From Chlamydoabsidia padenii (lineage: Eukaryota > Mucoromycota > Mucoromycetes > Mucorales > Cunninghamellaceae), in the NCBI GenBank assembly GCA_025330725.1, contig JAIWND010000001.1:1494501-1558500 (forward strand): a DNA stretch of 64,000 nucleotides. Direction: 5' to 3'. This document shows, in pieces, positions 23,960 to 35,331 of the stretch. Below the pieces are notes generated by a model. The model was not told the origin of the DNA and made no database searches. It was given only the letters and a program-made list of their open reading frames with translations. The first letter of the stretch is position 1. The number at the start of each line of letters is the position of its first letter. A program made the translations under genes and the position numbers.

Positions 23960-24090
23960 GTGAAATAATAGCAAAAGACAAAGAATTTTCACTATTCACC
24001 TGGTAAAAACATAAGTATATCGCCTTTTGAGTTTCTTGAAATGGATGTGGTGGGTGGTGACCAGAGAAGCACCCAAGGAGTTGCTATGGA
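23960..24090 (-). pseudogene. Degraded copy of a DHX33 exon-intron segment
   Basis: This stretch resembles the helicase gene of the same window at about 39395-39510, including part of the intron. Both share CCTGGTAAAAACAT, AGTATATCGCCTTT and TGGTGACYAGAGAAGC in the same order and spacing. The copy has diverged and no longer reads as the helicase frame: the exon end equivalent to DILMFLPG is altered, and the rest of the gene is absent. Because intron sequence is preserved, it is a DNA-level duplicate rather than a retrocopy. It directly adjoins an ABC-transporter relic. Confidence 0.65.
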
Positions 24091-24289
24091 CACGTCGGCA
24101 TTTCCCACGTAGACTTTCCCGAGGATTTGGTTCATTATTTACTGATATATCAAGGGCATAAGAGAATACACTCATCAGTAAACAACAAACAATCGGAACA
24201 AAAAGGTAGTCAGTGAGCGTAAAAATTGAGTTAACACATCTGTCGGTATTTAAATATTGCATGACATTCAAAAGGTATTGTCCTGACAC

Positions 24290-24600
24290 CATTATACAAA
24301 GACGCTCAGACCAAATGGTAAATAGAATCGGAAGGCAAAGGAAACGGTGGCGACAATCATATTGGCAATGACAGGGAAGACTTGGAGGACGACTTGTTGT
24401 AAGAGCTGCACTACACTGCTAGTACCACGATCCATCAGCCGGCGGACTTTACCTGTCTTGCGACTGATGTAGATGGCCATTGACAAGGAATGAAGATGTT
24501 CAAACATCTAGGGTGATTTCCCGTGTGGTATACTGCTGTACATGAGTCCAGATCCAGTTTTGATATGCTTGAATCAATCCAGACTATAGCAACAAAAAAA
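24290..24600 (-). pseudogene. ABC-transporter (HMT1/ABCB6-like) fragment with frameshift
   Basis: In one minus-strand frame the stretch reads SGLIQAYQNWIWTHVQQYTT then REITLDV and a stop. In another frame it continues as FEHLHSLSMAIYISRKTG, VRRLMDRGTSSVVQLLQQ and a hydrophobic segment. Together they match the membrane-domain region of half-size heavy-metal or mitochondrial-type ABC transporters, where the family has FEHLH...RKTGEV...MDRGT. The two parts are in different frames, and there are no nucleotide-binding domains. This is therefore a broken fragment. A run of A on the + strand (24593-24611) marks its upstream edge. Confidence 0.7.
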
Positions 24601-24821
24601 AAAAAAAAAAAGCGAGGGTGAGCCATACGACCTAGAAGATCATGCGAGATTTCGATCGCCGATTGCAATCACACCCATAATACAATGGATCACAGTAAAA
24701 CAACAATAAGGCATATTTGAGGTCAATAGTATATTCTTTATTTGAAGGAGAATAAAATGTTACAATGAGATGGGGAAGGGGTTAAAAAACAAGAGACAAA
24801 AAATCCATCAAGACCACAAGT

Positions 24822-24903
24822 TTAGAATCTAAGTTTGCTGAAGAACCACTTGTTCTTGCCAGTTTGGTAGCGTTCTTGGAACAACTTCTTAATGACCTAG
24901 AGA

Positions 24904-24936
<33 letters not shown>

Positions 24937-25693
24937 TAAAGTTAACAAACCCCCTTTTAACAATGCACCTGTCAAATAACTTTTTGATCTCCGACTTACC
25001 TTCTTGGCTTCATCACGTTGAGTGGGTTCCTTGAAAGTATCAGCAGAGATGGTACCCTTGATTTGTTCCAATTCCAAAGCATAACTAAATAAACACAGAG
25101 TTAGATACATCGGTTATTGATTATTTTACTATGACTTACCGAGTGGGCATCATGTGGTTGTAGTTAACAATCTTGATGAAAGGCTTGACCTTGGAGCGCT
25201 TGGCGATCTTCTTCTTACCCATGGAGCGGGTCACTTTCAAAGGAGAGCGTTCGACACCAGCAACAACGGCATAACCATAGGGTCTGTCCTTGGTACCTTC
25301 GTCGTGGTCTAGTATCAAAAAAAAAAAAAAAAAAAAGAGGTCGAGATGAGTTGTCCTGTTTCCATAACTAGTGTGATGTATAATTCGGATTCATAGTTGT
25401 TGACGGTCTTTTTTTACTGGTTACGATACGTACTACGGACGACAACAGCCTTCTTGCCGGCATAACGACCTTGCAAAACGACGACAACCTATAATGTACA
25501 TCAAACAAAATAAATAAAAAGAATGAGTTCACATTCAATATAATGTCCATTCCATCGTTCGACCCCATCCATCCATCCATCCATCCATCCATCCATCCAT
25601 GATTGCTGATGATGATAATCCGTTTCTGCTTTTCTTCTTTTCTACATAGATGGGAATGATACGTACTTTACCAGCCTTGATGAATTTGACCAT
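24822..25693 (-). CDS. RPL27: Large-subunit ribosomal protein eL27
   Basis: A 136-aa protein, the standard length for eL27. Exons are 25693-25667, 25488-25434, 25308-25140, 25084-25000 and 24896-24822, frame closed. It starts [20 protein letters not shown], followed by [25 protein letters not shown], the [15 protein letters not shown] and NHMMPTRY signatures, and ends [12 protein letters not shown]. The donor of exon 1 is GTACGT directly after GKA-AG-type AAA, chosen because it is the only one that restores the frame. A perfect (CATC)n tract lies in intron 1. A TTTCAATCGGCGC sequence about 90 nt upstream is a weak variant of the recurrent promoter motif. Confidence is very high. Confidence 0.97.
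25565..25600. repeat. (CCAT)9 tract in RPL27 intron 1
   Basis: A perfect tetranucleotide repeat of 36 nt, (ATGG)n on the coding strand, inside the intron 25666-25489. Confidence 0.95.
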
Positions 25694-26465
25694 CGGGATT
25701 AAAGTATACAAAGAGGAAGAAAAAATGAGGAAGATGTAGGCTAGAAAAATCTTTTGAAGTATTTGAATTTTGCTATTTCAATCGGCGCTTCGAAATAAAA
25801 CAAGTTGATCATGCAGATCCAAAATAGCTTTTTTGTACCTGCCCCTTGAATGTGCATTCGTTTTCAACATTATCTTGCCTTTATTGTCATTGTCATCATT
25901 GGAAAAAGGCACTTGCCTTTAGAGAAAGGCAAACGTAGGAATACTAGAGAGAGAGAGAGAGGTACGAACATTTAAAGTCAAGTACAGACGCCTCTCGTTC
26001 ATCTTTTTTGTTTTTCAGTAATCCACGAACAGTGTGCGGTCGGTGCCTGCGGTTACGATTGCGCCTCGATACGGATTTCAAAAGCTTAATAGTACAGTAC
26101 TCAAGAACAATGTGCATCGTTGCTCATGTTGGTCGTAATGACGCTCGATTGGCAGCATGTTGGTCCAGATCAAGTTGAAAATCAGAGCAAGAACATCGGG
26201 TATGTTACATGTCACTGCTGATAATCACAACTATACCTCATATCCGAACTGTCATATAAATGAAATTCCATTCCCCTTGTTATGATTTCAAATACCGCCT
26301 GCATTAATCGTTTGCCCAGGACGATTCCCTGATTGGAGAATGACACTTTAAAATGCTACCTATTGTATATAACAGGCTCGAGGAGTGTAAAAAGAAAGTA
26401 GAGTAAATAAAAGATAGGTAACAGTGAAAACATGCAATGAGATCAGAGGCCAAAGTCCGGGTAAC
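25694..26465. other. RPL27 promoter side and intergenic sequence
   Basis: No gene is supported. It contains an (AG)n stretch near 25945 and TTTCAAATACCGCC at 26286-26299 (a close variant of the recurrent motif). A GC-richer stretch at about 26035-26070 gave no tRNA-like fold that I could see. Confidence 0.5.
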
Positions 26466-27065
26466 GCACGAACCTTTCCCTTCCCCTAGAAATCACGTCA
26501 TTCGAAACCCGGACAGGCTTGAAAATGAGCAACGTTAAATCACCTGGAAAAACAATTCACTCCACAACAAGCACACCCACCCTCTCTCAAAACACAAATC
26601 TATTTCTACATTTTATTTTTATTTTATTGTTACAAAAGTCAGGTTAAAACGATCTTAAGGCTGTAACGCTCCATACAAGCTGTTTAGTACCTTGGTCATT
26701 GATTAAGTTTGTTGGGAATACGCTAAGGAATGCTCATGGCCACTTTTGTCATGAGCATCACTTGTTCATTGAGACAATAGAGCTATCCCAAGATCCCAGG
26801 CGAGAGTAAGCGGGTTTTGAAATAAGTTTGTTCTTGTGTGTCAATTTCCATCCTGCAACTTTTTTTTTTTTCAAAAGTCAGGGTAAAACGATCTTGAGGC
26901 TATACTGCTCCACACAAGGTACTTGGTACAATGGTCATTATGCAAACTTTGTTGGAAATGAGCTAAGGAATGCACATGGTCACTTTTGTCATTAGCATCA
27001 CTTGTTCATTGAGACAGTAGAGTTCTCCCAAGATTCAAGGCAAGAGTAAGCGGGGTGTGAATTCC
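26466..27065. repeat. Second cluster of the 236-bp repeat family
   Basis: Positions 26466-26636 repeat flanks seen near 3897 (cgaacctttccctt) and, inverted, near 5000 (CTCTCAAAACACAAATCT). Two units follow in the reverse orientation relative to 3951, at about 26637-26870 and 26871-27063. They carry CAAAAGTCAGG, TAAAACGATCTT, GAGCATCACTTGTTCATTGA, GGCGAGAGTAAGCGGG and GTGTGTCAATTT. Divergence from the first cluster is visible but modest. No protein is encoded. Confidence 0.88.
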
Positions 27066-28311
27066 CGCCGCATTTTTTTTTTTCAAACTTTTCCTCTCTC
27101 TCTTAATTTTTGTTTGCCCTTTTTTATTTTTATTTTATTTTTTTTAATGCCCATATTCACCATTATCAGTCTTTGAAACTAAAGGTGCTTACCACACCTT
27201 GAAAGCACTAGTCCATCAAGCCAACATCATCCGTTATAGAACGTCGTTAATAAAGCACCTGGGGCAATACAATGAATCCGCGTAAAACTAAATAACCTGG
27301 AACTATGACCAACAACCATCATTTTACTTTGGCTTCAGTCTAACGTCCAGTAATATGAACAATTCTACGGACAAAAAAAATGGAAAGGGATTATAGGTAA
27401 CTCTTCTTATGAAGTAATAGAAATTACAAAATAACTACTTGACCTGAATACAGTAATACATTATTGTACTTACCTTAGCTCTTCTCAGTTATAACATAGA
27501 TGACTTGTCAGAAAAACGATACAGGAAGGTCAACTCCGTCCAACGATTCTAGTGACGGAAAGAACGATATGATCTAACAACATTCTTCGATGGTGGAAGG
27601 AGTAAACTATTGTGTACTTGCCAGGTAAAAGGAGATTTTGGAAAAAATGAATATACTGTAACCCAGTATCAGCTAATCAATGTCTTTTTTTAAAAAACTG
27701 ATTGGATGATCTTGGTGTCGATAAAGGGACAATTTAGATCATGCAACATATTGCCGCCAACTCTAGGGACAAGACCAAAACAGTGGGTGCGGTGATGACA
27801 ATCTACTTGCTGGAAAAGGTAAGGAAGTCTGCAATTAGAAATACAATACCGTATCATGCTCTTCGCAACATATAAGTTACCTTACCATCAGCCCTGCAAA
27901 TTGTAAATCGACATCGTCCTCCTTCAATTCCGAATCCATCTTGTTTAGGAGACGCGGTAAGTGAAATAAAGCTATTGCTGGAAATGAATACTAATGTTAA
28001 CACTCCTTTTTTTTTTTTTGATAGTGATATCAAAGAAAACAAGATTCTTCCGGCTACTAGTTTCTTGTATTCTTTATAATTTTTAGTTTTAGTTGATTGA
28101 TTACCATCCTATCAATAAAAGTATGTCATTTTATCATAAAAGGCATCTGTCCTGCAAATTGTTTGATTTGTGTGAAATTCAGGGTGGACGGGATTTAAAA
28201 ATCAAGAGGCTGACGTTACTGCTAAGAGCGAGCTCAATTTTTTTTTTGACAGCTTTCTCTTCCCTTCTTTTCCAACTCACACACACACGCGTATCTTCTC
28301 ATCTAATAACA
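27066..28311. other. Intergenic up to CCT8, one promoter motif
   Basis: No gene is supported. A short + strand frame near 27745-27815 (SRDKTKTVGAVMTIYLLEK, then GTAAGG) looks exon-like but has no partner exons. GACGGGATTTAAAA at 28187-28200 lies 112 nt from the CCT8 ATG and fits the recurrent promoter motif. Confidence 0.5.
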
Positions 28312-30434
28312 ATGGCTTTACGTGTACCCAAAAGCACTCTCCCTCAACTCTTCAGAGATGGATACAAGGTATGTAAATAGAACAATGAAATGCACTGCCT
28401 CCTTGTTGAACATTAAACTTACACATCTGGTCCGTATTATAGATTCAACAAGGTGTAGATGAAGCAGTTTTACGAAACATCGAAGCTACTCATGAACTAT
28501 CTGAAGTGGTGCGAACATCCATGGGTCCTAATGGTAAACAATAATAAAAGACAATGTAAAAGAAAACAACTAACCTTGTTTCTGTATTCATAGGTCGAAA
28601 CAAAATGATCATCAACCACTTGGAAAAGTTATTTGTGACCAATGATGCGGCGACCATCATCCGTGAACTTGAAGTCGTCCATCCTGCTGCCAAACTTTTA
28701 GTGATGGCTTCTCAACAACAAGAATCAGAACTGGGCGATAATACCAACTTTGTCATTGTGTTTGCGGGGGCTCTCTTGCAAAAAGCTGAACATTTGCTAC
28801 GACTCGGTCTCCACCCTTCAGAAATCGTACAAGGTTATGAACTTGCTCGTGACCGTGCCCTTGATATCTTACCAGGTAAAGAAGACGATTGCTTCAACTT
28901 TGTCAACATGCTAACCTTTTCTTTTTATCTTGTAGAACTATCGGTGGGAACTGTGGGTGATTTATTTTCAAAAGATAACTTGAAAAAGGCGATCCGGTCA
29001 GCGATTAGTGCCAAACAAATTGGGTATGAAGATCTATTGGGTGATCTCGTGGTGGAAGCTGCATCTAACATTATGCCCAAGAACCCCAAGGATTTCAATG
29101 TGGACAATATCCGTGTGGTCAAGGTGATGGGATCAAGTCTTCATGAATCAAGAGTGGTGCGTGGTATGGTATTTGGTCGTGAACCTGAAGGTAATTAAAG
29201 GAAAAAGGAACATGGGGTAGATATGCTAATTCGATATGATTTTTTATTTGTATTAGGTGTTGTCCAAAATGTCGCTAAAGCAAAGGTGGCTATCTTTACT
29301 TGTCCTCTTGATGTGGCTCAAACTGAAACCAAGGGAACTGTCCTGATTCACAATGCTCAAGAAATGTTGAACTTTAGCAAAGACGAAGAAAAACACATGG
29401 AAAAGGTAAAATGACGGTGCATGGTTTGATGTGTGTGTTTATACTGACTTTTTTTTTTTTTTTTTTCTTTTGTATAGATCTTCCAAGAACTTGCTGATGC
29501 TGGTGTCAATGTGGTAGTGACTGGTAACGGTATTGGTGAATTGGCATTACATTATCTGAATCGATTCAACATTATGGCTGTCAAGGTCCTGTCCAAATTC
29601 GATCTTCGCCGTTTATGCCGTGTGGTGGGTGGTACTGCTTTGGCTCGTATGGGTGCTCCTATGCCTGAAGAAATGGGTTATTGCGATGTGGTAGAAACTG
29701 TTGAAATTGGTAGTGACCGTGTCACCGTCTTCCGTCAAGAAGAAAGCGAACATTCTCGTACAACCACCATTGTCATCCGGGGTGCCACTCAAAACCATAT
29801 GGATGATATCGAACGTGCTATTGATGATGGTGTCAATGTCATCAAGGCTGTCACTCGGGATGATCGACTCTTGGCTGGTGCCGGTGCGGTAGAAATGGAA
29901 CTGAACAAGCGTCTTCAAACTGTTGCCGCCAAGACCCCGGGTTTGAACCAACATTCTATCAAGAAGTTCGCCGAAGCTTTGGAAATCGTACCTCGCACTC
30001 TATGTGACAATGCTGGTATGGATGCCACTGCTACCTTGTCTCGTCTTTATGCTGCTCATTATCAAGAATCTGGATCTGGTGCTAACATTGGTGTGGATAT
30101 CGAGGTATGTTAAGGATAATCAGTATAGAAATGTCTCATTGTTGATACTCAACCATCCCCCGTTTTTATTTTGGTAGAACAACAATGATGGTACTTTGGA
30201 TGCTGTCAAGGAAAATATCTATGATATTGTTGCTGCCAAGTACTGGGCTCTCAAGTTAGCTGCTGATACCGCCATTACTATTCTCAGAGTAGATCAAGTA
30301 AGTCAAGGATTCAAAAAAGATAAAAGATATGTATGCTCTTATACTTATTCATCTTTACTTTATAGATCATTATGTCTAAACCTGCCGGTGGACCAAAGGT
30401 GCCCAAACAACAAGGTCATTGGGATCAAGACTAA
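28312..30434 (+). CDS. CCT8: T-complex protein 1 subunit theta (CCT8)
   Basis: A subunit of the cytosolic TRiC/CCT chaperonin that folds actin, tubulin and other clients. Eight exons (28312-28368, 28443-28533, 28594-28875, 28936-29190, 29257-29405, 29478-30104, 30178-30297, 30366-30434) give 549 aa, the expected size. Landmarks are MALRVPKSTLPQLFRDG, VVRTSMGPNGRNKMI, the nucleotide-site loop ELGDNTNFVI (GDN where many CCT subunits have GDG), FNVDNIRVVKVMGSS, GTVLIHNAQEMLNFSK, MDDIERAIDDGVNV and the CCT8 tail VDQIIMSKPAGGPKVP. The paralogue call is firm because of the tail and the FNVDNIRV block. A GACGGGATTTAAAA element lies upstream. Confidence 0.96.
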
Positions 30435-30938
30435 AAATAAAACTAACTTGGAATAGCAGATGGATTAACTATATACAACACCCGATTTACCAACCCAATC
30501 CCCAATCCCTTTTTTTCTTCTTTTCTTCTTTTCTTTATCTTAAAAATATATTGTTGGTTATTGTCATTGTTTGCCCCCTCCCCCTATATATCTCCTCTCC
30601 TTTTTTTTTTTTTTAACTTTATTACATTTAGTCATATTTAGTTTCCTTATCAACAAATTATCATTCAATCAATAAAACAATATCCATGATACTGGATTTC
30701 GGATCATATGTTTATCCTATTCCATTTGACGATCAGGCACAAAGTTATGATTGATAGCGTGGCCACACATTGTTTTCATTAGATGACAGGGAAATGAATC
30801 CGTAGATATTTCAAATTCCGATCAGCGCCAGCCATGTCAAAATGAACTCTTTTGATATGATTTTCCCTTTGTCCTTTTTCTCTCTCTCTCTTTTTTTTTT
30901 TTTTTTTAAAAAAAAAAAAATTGTCCCTTCCCCTTCCA
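30435..30938. promoter_or_regulatory. CCT8 3' region and HAAO promoter
   Basis: Contains TTTCAAATTCCGA at 30809-30821, 118-130 nt upstream of the HAAO ATG. It also has a T run followed by an A run (about 30891-30920) that could form a hairpin. No gene is seen. Confidence 0.45.
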
Positions 30939-31642
30939 ATGTTAGGACCTCCTCTTAACTTTACAAAATGGCTTGAAGAAAATGGCGACAAACTACAACC
31001 ACCCATCAATAACTATTTGTTATTTCGAGGAAAAGATACGATCATCATGGTGGTAGGTGGTCCCAATCGACGATCGGATTACCATGTTAACGAAACAGAG
31101 GTACGTAGATAACAATAAAACACGACAATACAATGATATTTATATTATTCTATTTAGGAATGGTTTTATCAAGTCAAGGGACAATTACTAATCAAGGTGG
31201 TGGACGAAGGTGAATTCAAGGATATCTGGGTGAACGAAGGGGATATGTTTCTTTTACCTCGTAAGTACAAACAAACAAAAATAAATCCACCCCCCGTAAT
31301 TAATCCTTATCTGATATGTAGCAAACGTACCCCACAATCCTATTCGTTTTGCAAACTCACTTGGTCTTGTGGTTGAACGTGAAAGACTGGCCCATCATAT
31401 AGGTATAACTATCATCAACGTAACACATACAAAAAGAATCCTTATGACTCACATCAACCTTCTTTTTTGTAGATAAACTACGATGGTATTGTGAACAAAC
31501 TTCTTGTCGTAACATCATTTATGAAGATTCATTCCATTGTACTGATTTGGGTACTCAGTTAAAGCCAATTGTCGAACGATTTGCTACTACTGAAGAACTC
31601 CGTACTTGTAAAAAATGTGGCCACATTAGTGCCGCCAAATAA
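30939..31642 (+). CDS. BNA1: 3-hydroxyanthranilate 3,4-dioxygenase
   Basis: A cytosolic non-heme Fe(II) cupin enzyme of the kynurenine route from tryptophan to NAD+. It opens the ring of 3-hydroxyanthranilate. Four exons (30939-31100, 31158-31260, 31322-31402, 31473-31642) give 171 aa, the usual size for fungal HAAO. It starts [16 protein letters not shown]; the metal-site region [18 protein letters not shown] (His and Glu ligands) and the third ligand region [12 protein letters not shown] are intact. The C-terminal rubredoxin-like cysteines are present (YCEQTSC and CKKCGH). No other NAD-pathway gene is adjacent. Confidence 0.95.
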
Positions 31643-32088
31643 CAAACCTTCTTCATTATCTTCACTATCTATTCCCCCCCCCCAACTCTTTTATAGTAAT
31701 TACTTCCCCCTCACTTGATTAGTAATAAAAATAGAATGATACAATCACCTACTCTTTTTGATTTTATTAATTAAAAATTTGTATGTATAACTATGGATTA
31801 ATGCTATCAACGACATGGTCAAATATACCCCAGATTATAAACAAAGTCCATTTAGGTCGAGTGTTGGATGATACGATATTGGATTCATTAGATGATCGTA
31901 TGATAATACTGTTGTTAATTGCTGTTGTGAAGTACCTGTCAGGAATGACGGAGATTAAAAATGTTGACCAGAACGTCTTCGCATGATTGTTAACCTGATA
32001 TTATTTACCTTGTACTGTTGCCTATGTATCCTATAGTAAAGAGAAAAAGAGAGATAAAGACCAAGACATAATAATATATGTATGTAAA
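31643..32088. other. Convergent intergenic region
   Basis: An AT-rich 3' region between HAAO and the rRNA methyltransferase with a C run near 31672. A 67-codon frame here has no intron support or similarity and is not called. Confidence 0.5.
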
Positions 32089-33030
32089 TTACGAATACTT
32101 TATTAATCTATTTAATTCATTCATGAGCAAACCACCTGCACTAGCCACATTTAAAGATTCCACCCCATCGACCATTGGCACCGAGATTCTAATCTGATCC
32201 TCCAACCCCTGAGCCCCATTATGTTCTGAGCTCAAGATCAAAGCAGGTCGTTTCGGCATTTCCTTCTTGTTGTTACCAAAGTTCCAAAGCCAAACCCCAG
32301 AGCCCATATCAGCAGGATTACAAACAGGATCATGATCACCAGTCAAAGGCGACCACAGACCTTGCCTCTTGTCCGGCATCATATCCGCCACCAAAGGAGT
32401 CATGTCGCAAGACGCCAAAAAAGTCAACATGTCCTTGATCGAGTGCACCTCGTGATAGTTCCACCGTAAAGTTAAAGCGCGAGAGGCTCGAAGGGTCTTG
32501 TCATTGTAAAGATCGCACGTGCCACCTGTCCTAACCACCCCTGATCCCCATCCTAACGCCTTGCTGGTGCGTACCAAGTTGCCGAGATTACCTGGATCCG
32601 TAATATGATTAAAGACCACTAGTCGATCTAGATTGGCCGGTAAAGTGTGGGGTGGAATGTTGATTTCCGCAAATACTTCGTGTCGTCCAGGTTGAGAGGC
32701 CGTACCCAAGATCCGTCGTGTCAAGGATGCATCAACCAAGTAATTGTGTTTGGCTGCAAATGTATGAAGGTGTTCGAGTACAATTGAACCAGGTGGTTTG
32801 CTGGCAGTGGTCAAGGTAGGTTGTTTTTCAGCTGTCACCGCAAGAGACTGAAGTGGTAGACCGTCTTGTCGTAATTCCTGGATGGTTTTGAGGCCCTGTA
32901 CAATCACCGCATTTTGTTCTGTTCGATACTGTTTGTTTTCCCTAAGGCGAATAAAGTGTTGTATATACTTGTTCTTGGGACTTTCTAGGCGTTTGAAGAG
33001 TTGAGGGAATTGGTATAATGTCGAGGTCAT
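32089..33030 (-). CDS. SpoU/TrmH-family RNA 2'-O-methyltransferase (MRM3/RNMTL1-like)
   Basis: A single-exon gene of 313 aa from the ATG at 33030. The frame extends to an ATG at 33093, adding a Lys/Glu-rich leader that I judge less likely to be translated because it lies in a homopurine tract. The N-terminal substrate-binding part (FIRLRENKQYRTEQNAVIVQ) is followed by the knotted SPOUT domain: motif 1 HITDPGNLGNLVRTSKALGW, motif 2 ALILSSEHNGAQGLED and motif 3 VPMVDGVESLNVASAGGLL. These bind S-adenosylmethionine in the trefoil knot. Such proteins methylate ribose in large-subunit rRNA, in mitochondria for the MRM group. The insertion between motifs 1 and 2 is long. Family is certain; target rRNA site and compartment are inferred. 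Confidence 0.88.
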   Translation of the reverse strand: MTSTLYQFPQLFKRLESPKNKYIQHFIRLRENKQYRTEQNAVIVQGLKTIQELRQDGLPLQSLAVTAEKQPTLTTASKPPGSIVLEHLHTFAAKHNYLVDASLTRRILGTASQPGRHEVFAEINIPPHTLPANLDRLVVFNHITDPGNLGNLVRTSKALGWGSGVVRTGGTCDLYNDKTLRASRALTLRWNYHEVHSIKDMLTFLASCDMTPLVADMMPDKRQGLWSPLTGDHDPVCNPADMGSGVWLWNFGNNKKEMPKRPALILSSEHNGAQGLEDQIRISVPMVDGVESLNVASAGGLLMNELNRLIKYS

Positions 33031-33248
33031 GGGAATCAAAAGAAAGGAGAGACCCCTCCTTTTTTCTTTTTTTTTTTTTTCTTTTTTATTCATTTCCTAG
33101 GCCGCGGTCACCCATTCCCTTCTCTTGATGTCGGAGTTCCCATTTTGGTCGAACAAAAGGTAAACTCGTTGCATAAAAGAAAGTTGACGTGATGTGTTCC
33201 ACTCACTTGATTCTCTCTCTTTTTTTTTTTAATACTTTTATTACAAAC

Positions 33249-35051
33249 ATGCTTATTGCCGTTTTAATCACTGTATTACTTTGTTACTCTGTGTACCATT
33301 ACGGAAAAGGGATGAAAAGCAAGCAAGCCATCCAGTACCCACCCTATGCTCCCCAAAGATTCCCACTCATCGGTCATGTTCTTCACTTTTTGAAACCAAT
33401 TCCACCCCAAGAACTTTTTAGGCGCTGGAGTTTACAGGTCGGTCCTGTCTTTACCATCCAACTCGGCATTAAACACTGGGTTATTTTAAACACTGCTCAA
33501 AGTGTCAAGGATTTGATTGTCGAACGAAGCACGATTTATTCCTCTAGAGATTTGCCTTCTGCTTTAGTGTATACCCTCATGGATGGGCGTAAGTATAGGG
33601 AGAAAAATAGAAACATAAGAGTAAATAGGACTAATGATGAATGTACATATAGCCAGCAAAGGCGGTGGGTTTGCTTTTTACGAGTATGGGCCAGCCTGGC
33701 GGAATTTGAGGCGGATCGGTAATTAAAAATCAGAAAAGATAAAAAAAATAATCTTTTGCCTTAATCATTTTGCCCTCTCTCTCTCTCTCCTCCTCCTCCT
33801 CCACAGCTCATGGTGGGTTGGTAAAAAAGAAGATTAATGAATACCAACCTATATTCGATGAACGACGCAACACATTATTGGCCAATCTATGGCAAGAACA
33901 ACTTGATAAAGAAACTGGATTCTCACTCACTCAGTTTATCGAACATTACACCATGACCTCGATTCTGGCCATTGCCTTTGGTGACATGTGTAACTTTGAA
34001 CCTGGCGACCCCCGTCTACATCAAGCCTTTGCTTTGACTGAGCGGTCAGCAGCCATCTTTGGTCTTTGGGAACAATTAGCCGAATTCTTCCCGGTACTCA
34101 AGACGATTCTCCCCAGTCGGAAACAAGAAAACTTGGACATTCGTAACAAGATGGTTGATTTTTATGGTGGACTATTGGCTGATTTCAAACAAAATTTGGT
34201 ACATGATCGTGACATGGTGGGTGAATGCTTTATGAAGGAAATCATGGCTAAAGGGGAATTGACGGATCTTCAAATGATGAACTTTATCACTGTGTTTGTT
34301 GGAGCAGGTATGTTTGGAAAAGATTAGTGATTGATCTATTAACTTTTTAATAGGCTCCGAAACAACGGCGTCTACTTTGGAATGGATGATTGCTCTTTTA
34401 GCGAATGAACCGGATATACAAGACAAGGTGTACCAAGAAATACAAGATACAGTGGGACCGAATCGGCTACCTGGTCCTGAAGATGGTAAAGAAGAAGGAG
34501 TATAATACTTGATGATTGATTGATGAACTAAAACACACTCTTCTCACAATGTAGAATCAAGTCTGCCATATTTACAATGCGTCATTCATGAAACCCTTCG
34601 ACTTCGACCTCCTGCGCCTTTATCTGTGCCTCATGCAACAAGCGATGATGATGTTTACAAGAACTGGTTTATTCCCAAGAATACCACGGTGATCCTCAAC
34701 TTGCACGCCATCCACAATGATCCTCTTCGGTATCCAGATCCTACTCGATTCAACCCAGATCGACATATGAATCATGTCTTGCGCCAACAACAACGGTTTA
34801 GTCAAACAGTAGATGATCGACCTCATTTGGCCTTCTCCACCGGTCGACGAGTATGTGTTGGTATTCATCTCGCTGAACGTAGTATCTTTATGGCGGCAAG
34901 TGCTCTATTCGCTTGTTTTCGATTCCAACGTGTTTCAGTCGACCTTATTGATATTGATAATCCCAAAGATATTCGATCACCTACGTTTGCTCCTTCTCCT
35001 TACAATATTATCCTAATACCTAGACATGATGGTGTCAAGTCACTCTTCTAG
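33249..35051 (+). CDS. Cytochrome P450 monooxygenase
   Basis: Five exons (33249-33588, 33653-33718, 33807-34307, 34354-34485, 34555-35051) give 511 aa. An N-terminal membrane anchor (MLIAVLITVLLCYSVYHYG) points to the ER. It is followed by the proline hinge (YPPYAPQRFPLIGH), a B-C region (GGGFAFYEYGPAWRNLRRI), the I helix AGSETTAST, the ExxR motif HETLRLRPP, the PERF-like DPTRFNPDRH, and the heme loop FSTGRRVCVGIHLAE with the cysteine ligand. All signature residues are intact, so it should be active. It is not CYP51 by motif content; the subfamily and substrate cannot be told from sequence inspection. It is divergent from the methyltransferase, with about 200 bp between starts. Confidence 0.92.
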
Positions 35052-35065
35052 ATAGGAGGGTCAGA

Positions 35066-35095
35066 TTAGTTTAGTTTAGTTTAGTTTAGTTTAGA
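35066..35095. repeat. (TTTAG)n microsatellite after the P450 stop
   Basis: About five to six perfect TTTAG units lie just 3' of the P450 gene. It resembles neither the TTAGGG telomere repeat nor any coding sequence. Confidence 0.85.
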
Positions 35096-35331
35096 TTATA
35101 TATAGTATTATTTTATATTCTTTTATACTTTTACTGACATGTCGATTCGAATAAATATATCAATATATATATATATTACTTTGACTTGGATGCTAACGAC
35201 TAAATGATCGTCATACTTGCCTTGGACTGCATAAACTGTTTTTAACCCCCGACTATCTTGTGTCTACAAATTAATCATTTTTGGATTCTTTTTTTTTTCT
35301 TTCTCTTTCCGATTAAACTTTCGAAATCGAC

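Noticed and set aside
26030..26110. GC-richer stretch that could be a tRNA
   Set aside because: No GTTCGAATC-type T-arm and no matching acceptor stem found.
27743..27818. Short exon-like frame (SRDKTKTVGAVMTIYLLEK) faintly like the C-terminal helix of histone H4
   Set aside because: Only a handful of identities, no partner exons, and the rest of the histone fold is missing.
31783..31986. 67-codon + strand ORF between HAAO and the methyltransferase
   Set aside because: No similarity, no splice context, AT-rich 3' region.
33031..33093. N-terminal extension of the TrmH-family protein (Lys/Glu-rich leader)
   Set aside because: It lies in a homopurine tract typical of a leader sequence; the ATG at 33030 begins the conserved part. 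Not fully excluded.
35066..35095. Interstitial telomere-like repeat
   Set aside because: The unit is TTTAG without the G-rich TTAGGG form; treated as a microsatellite.
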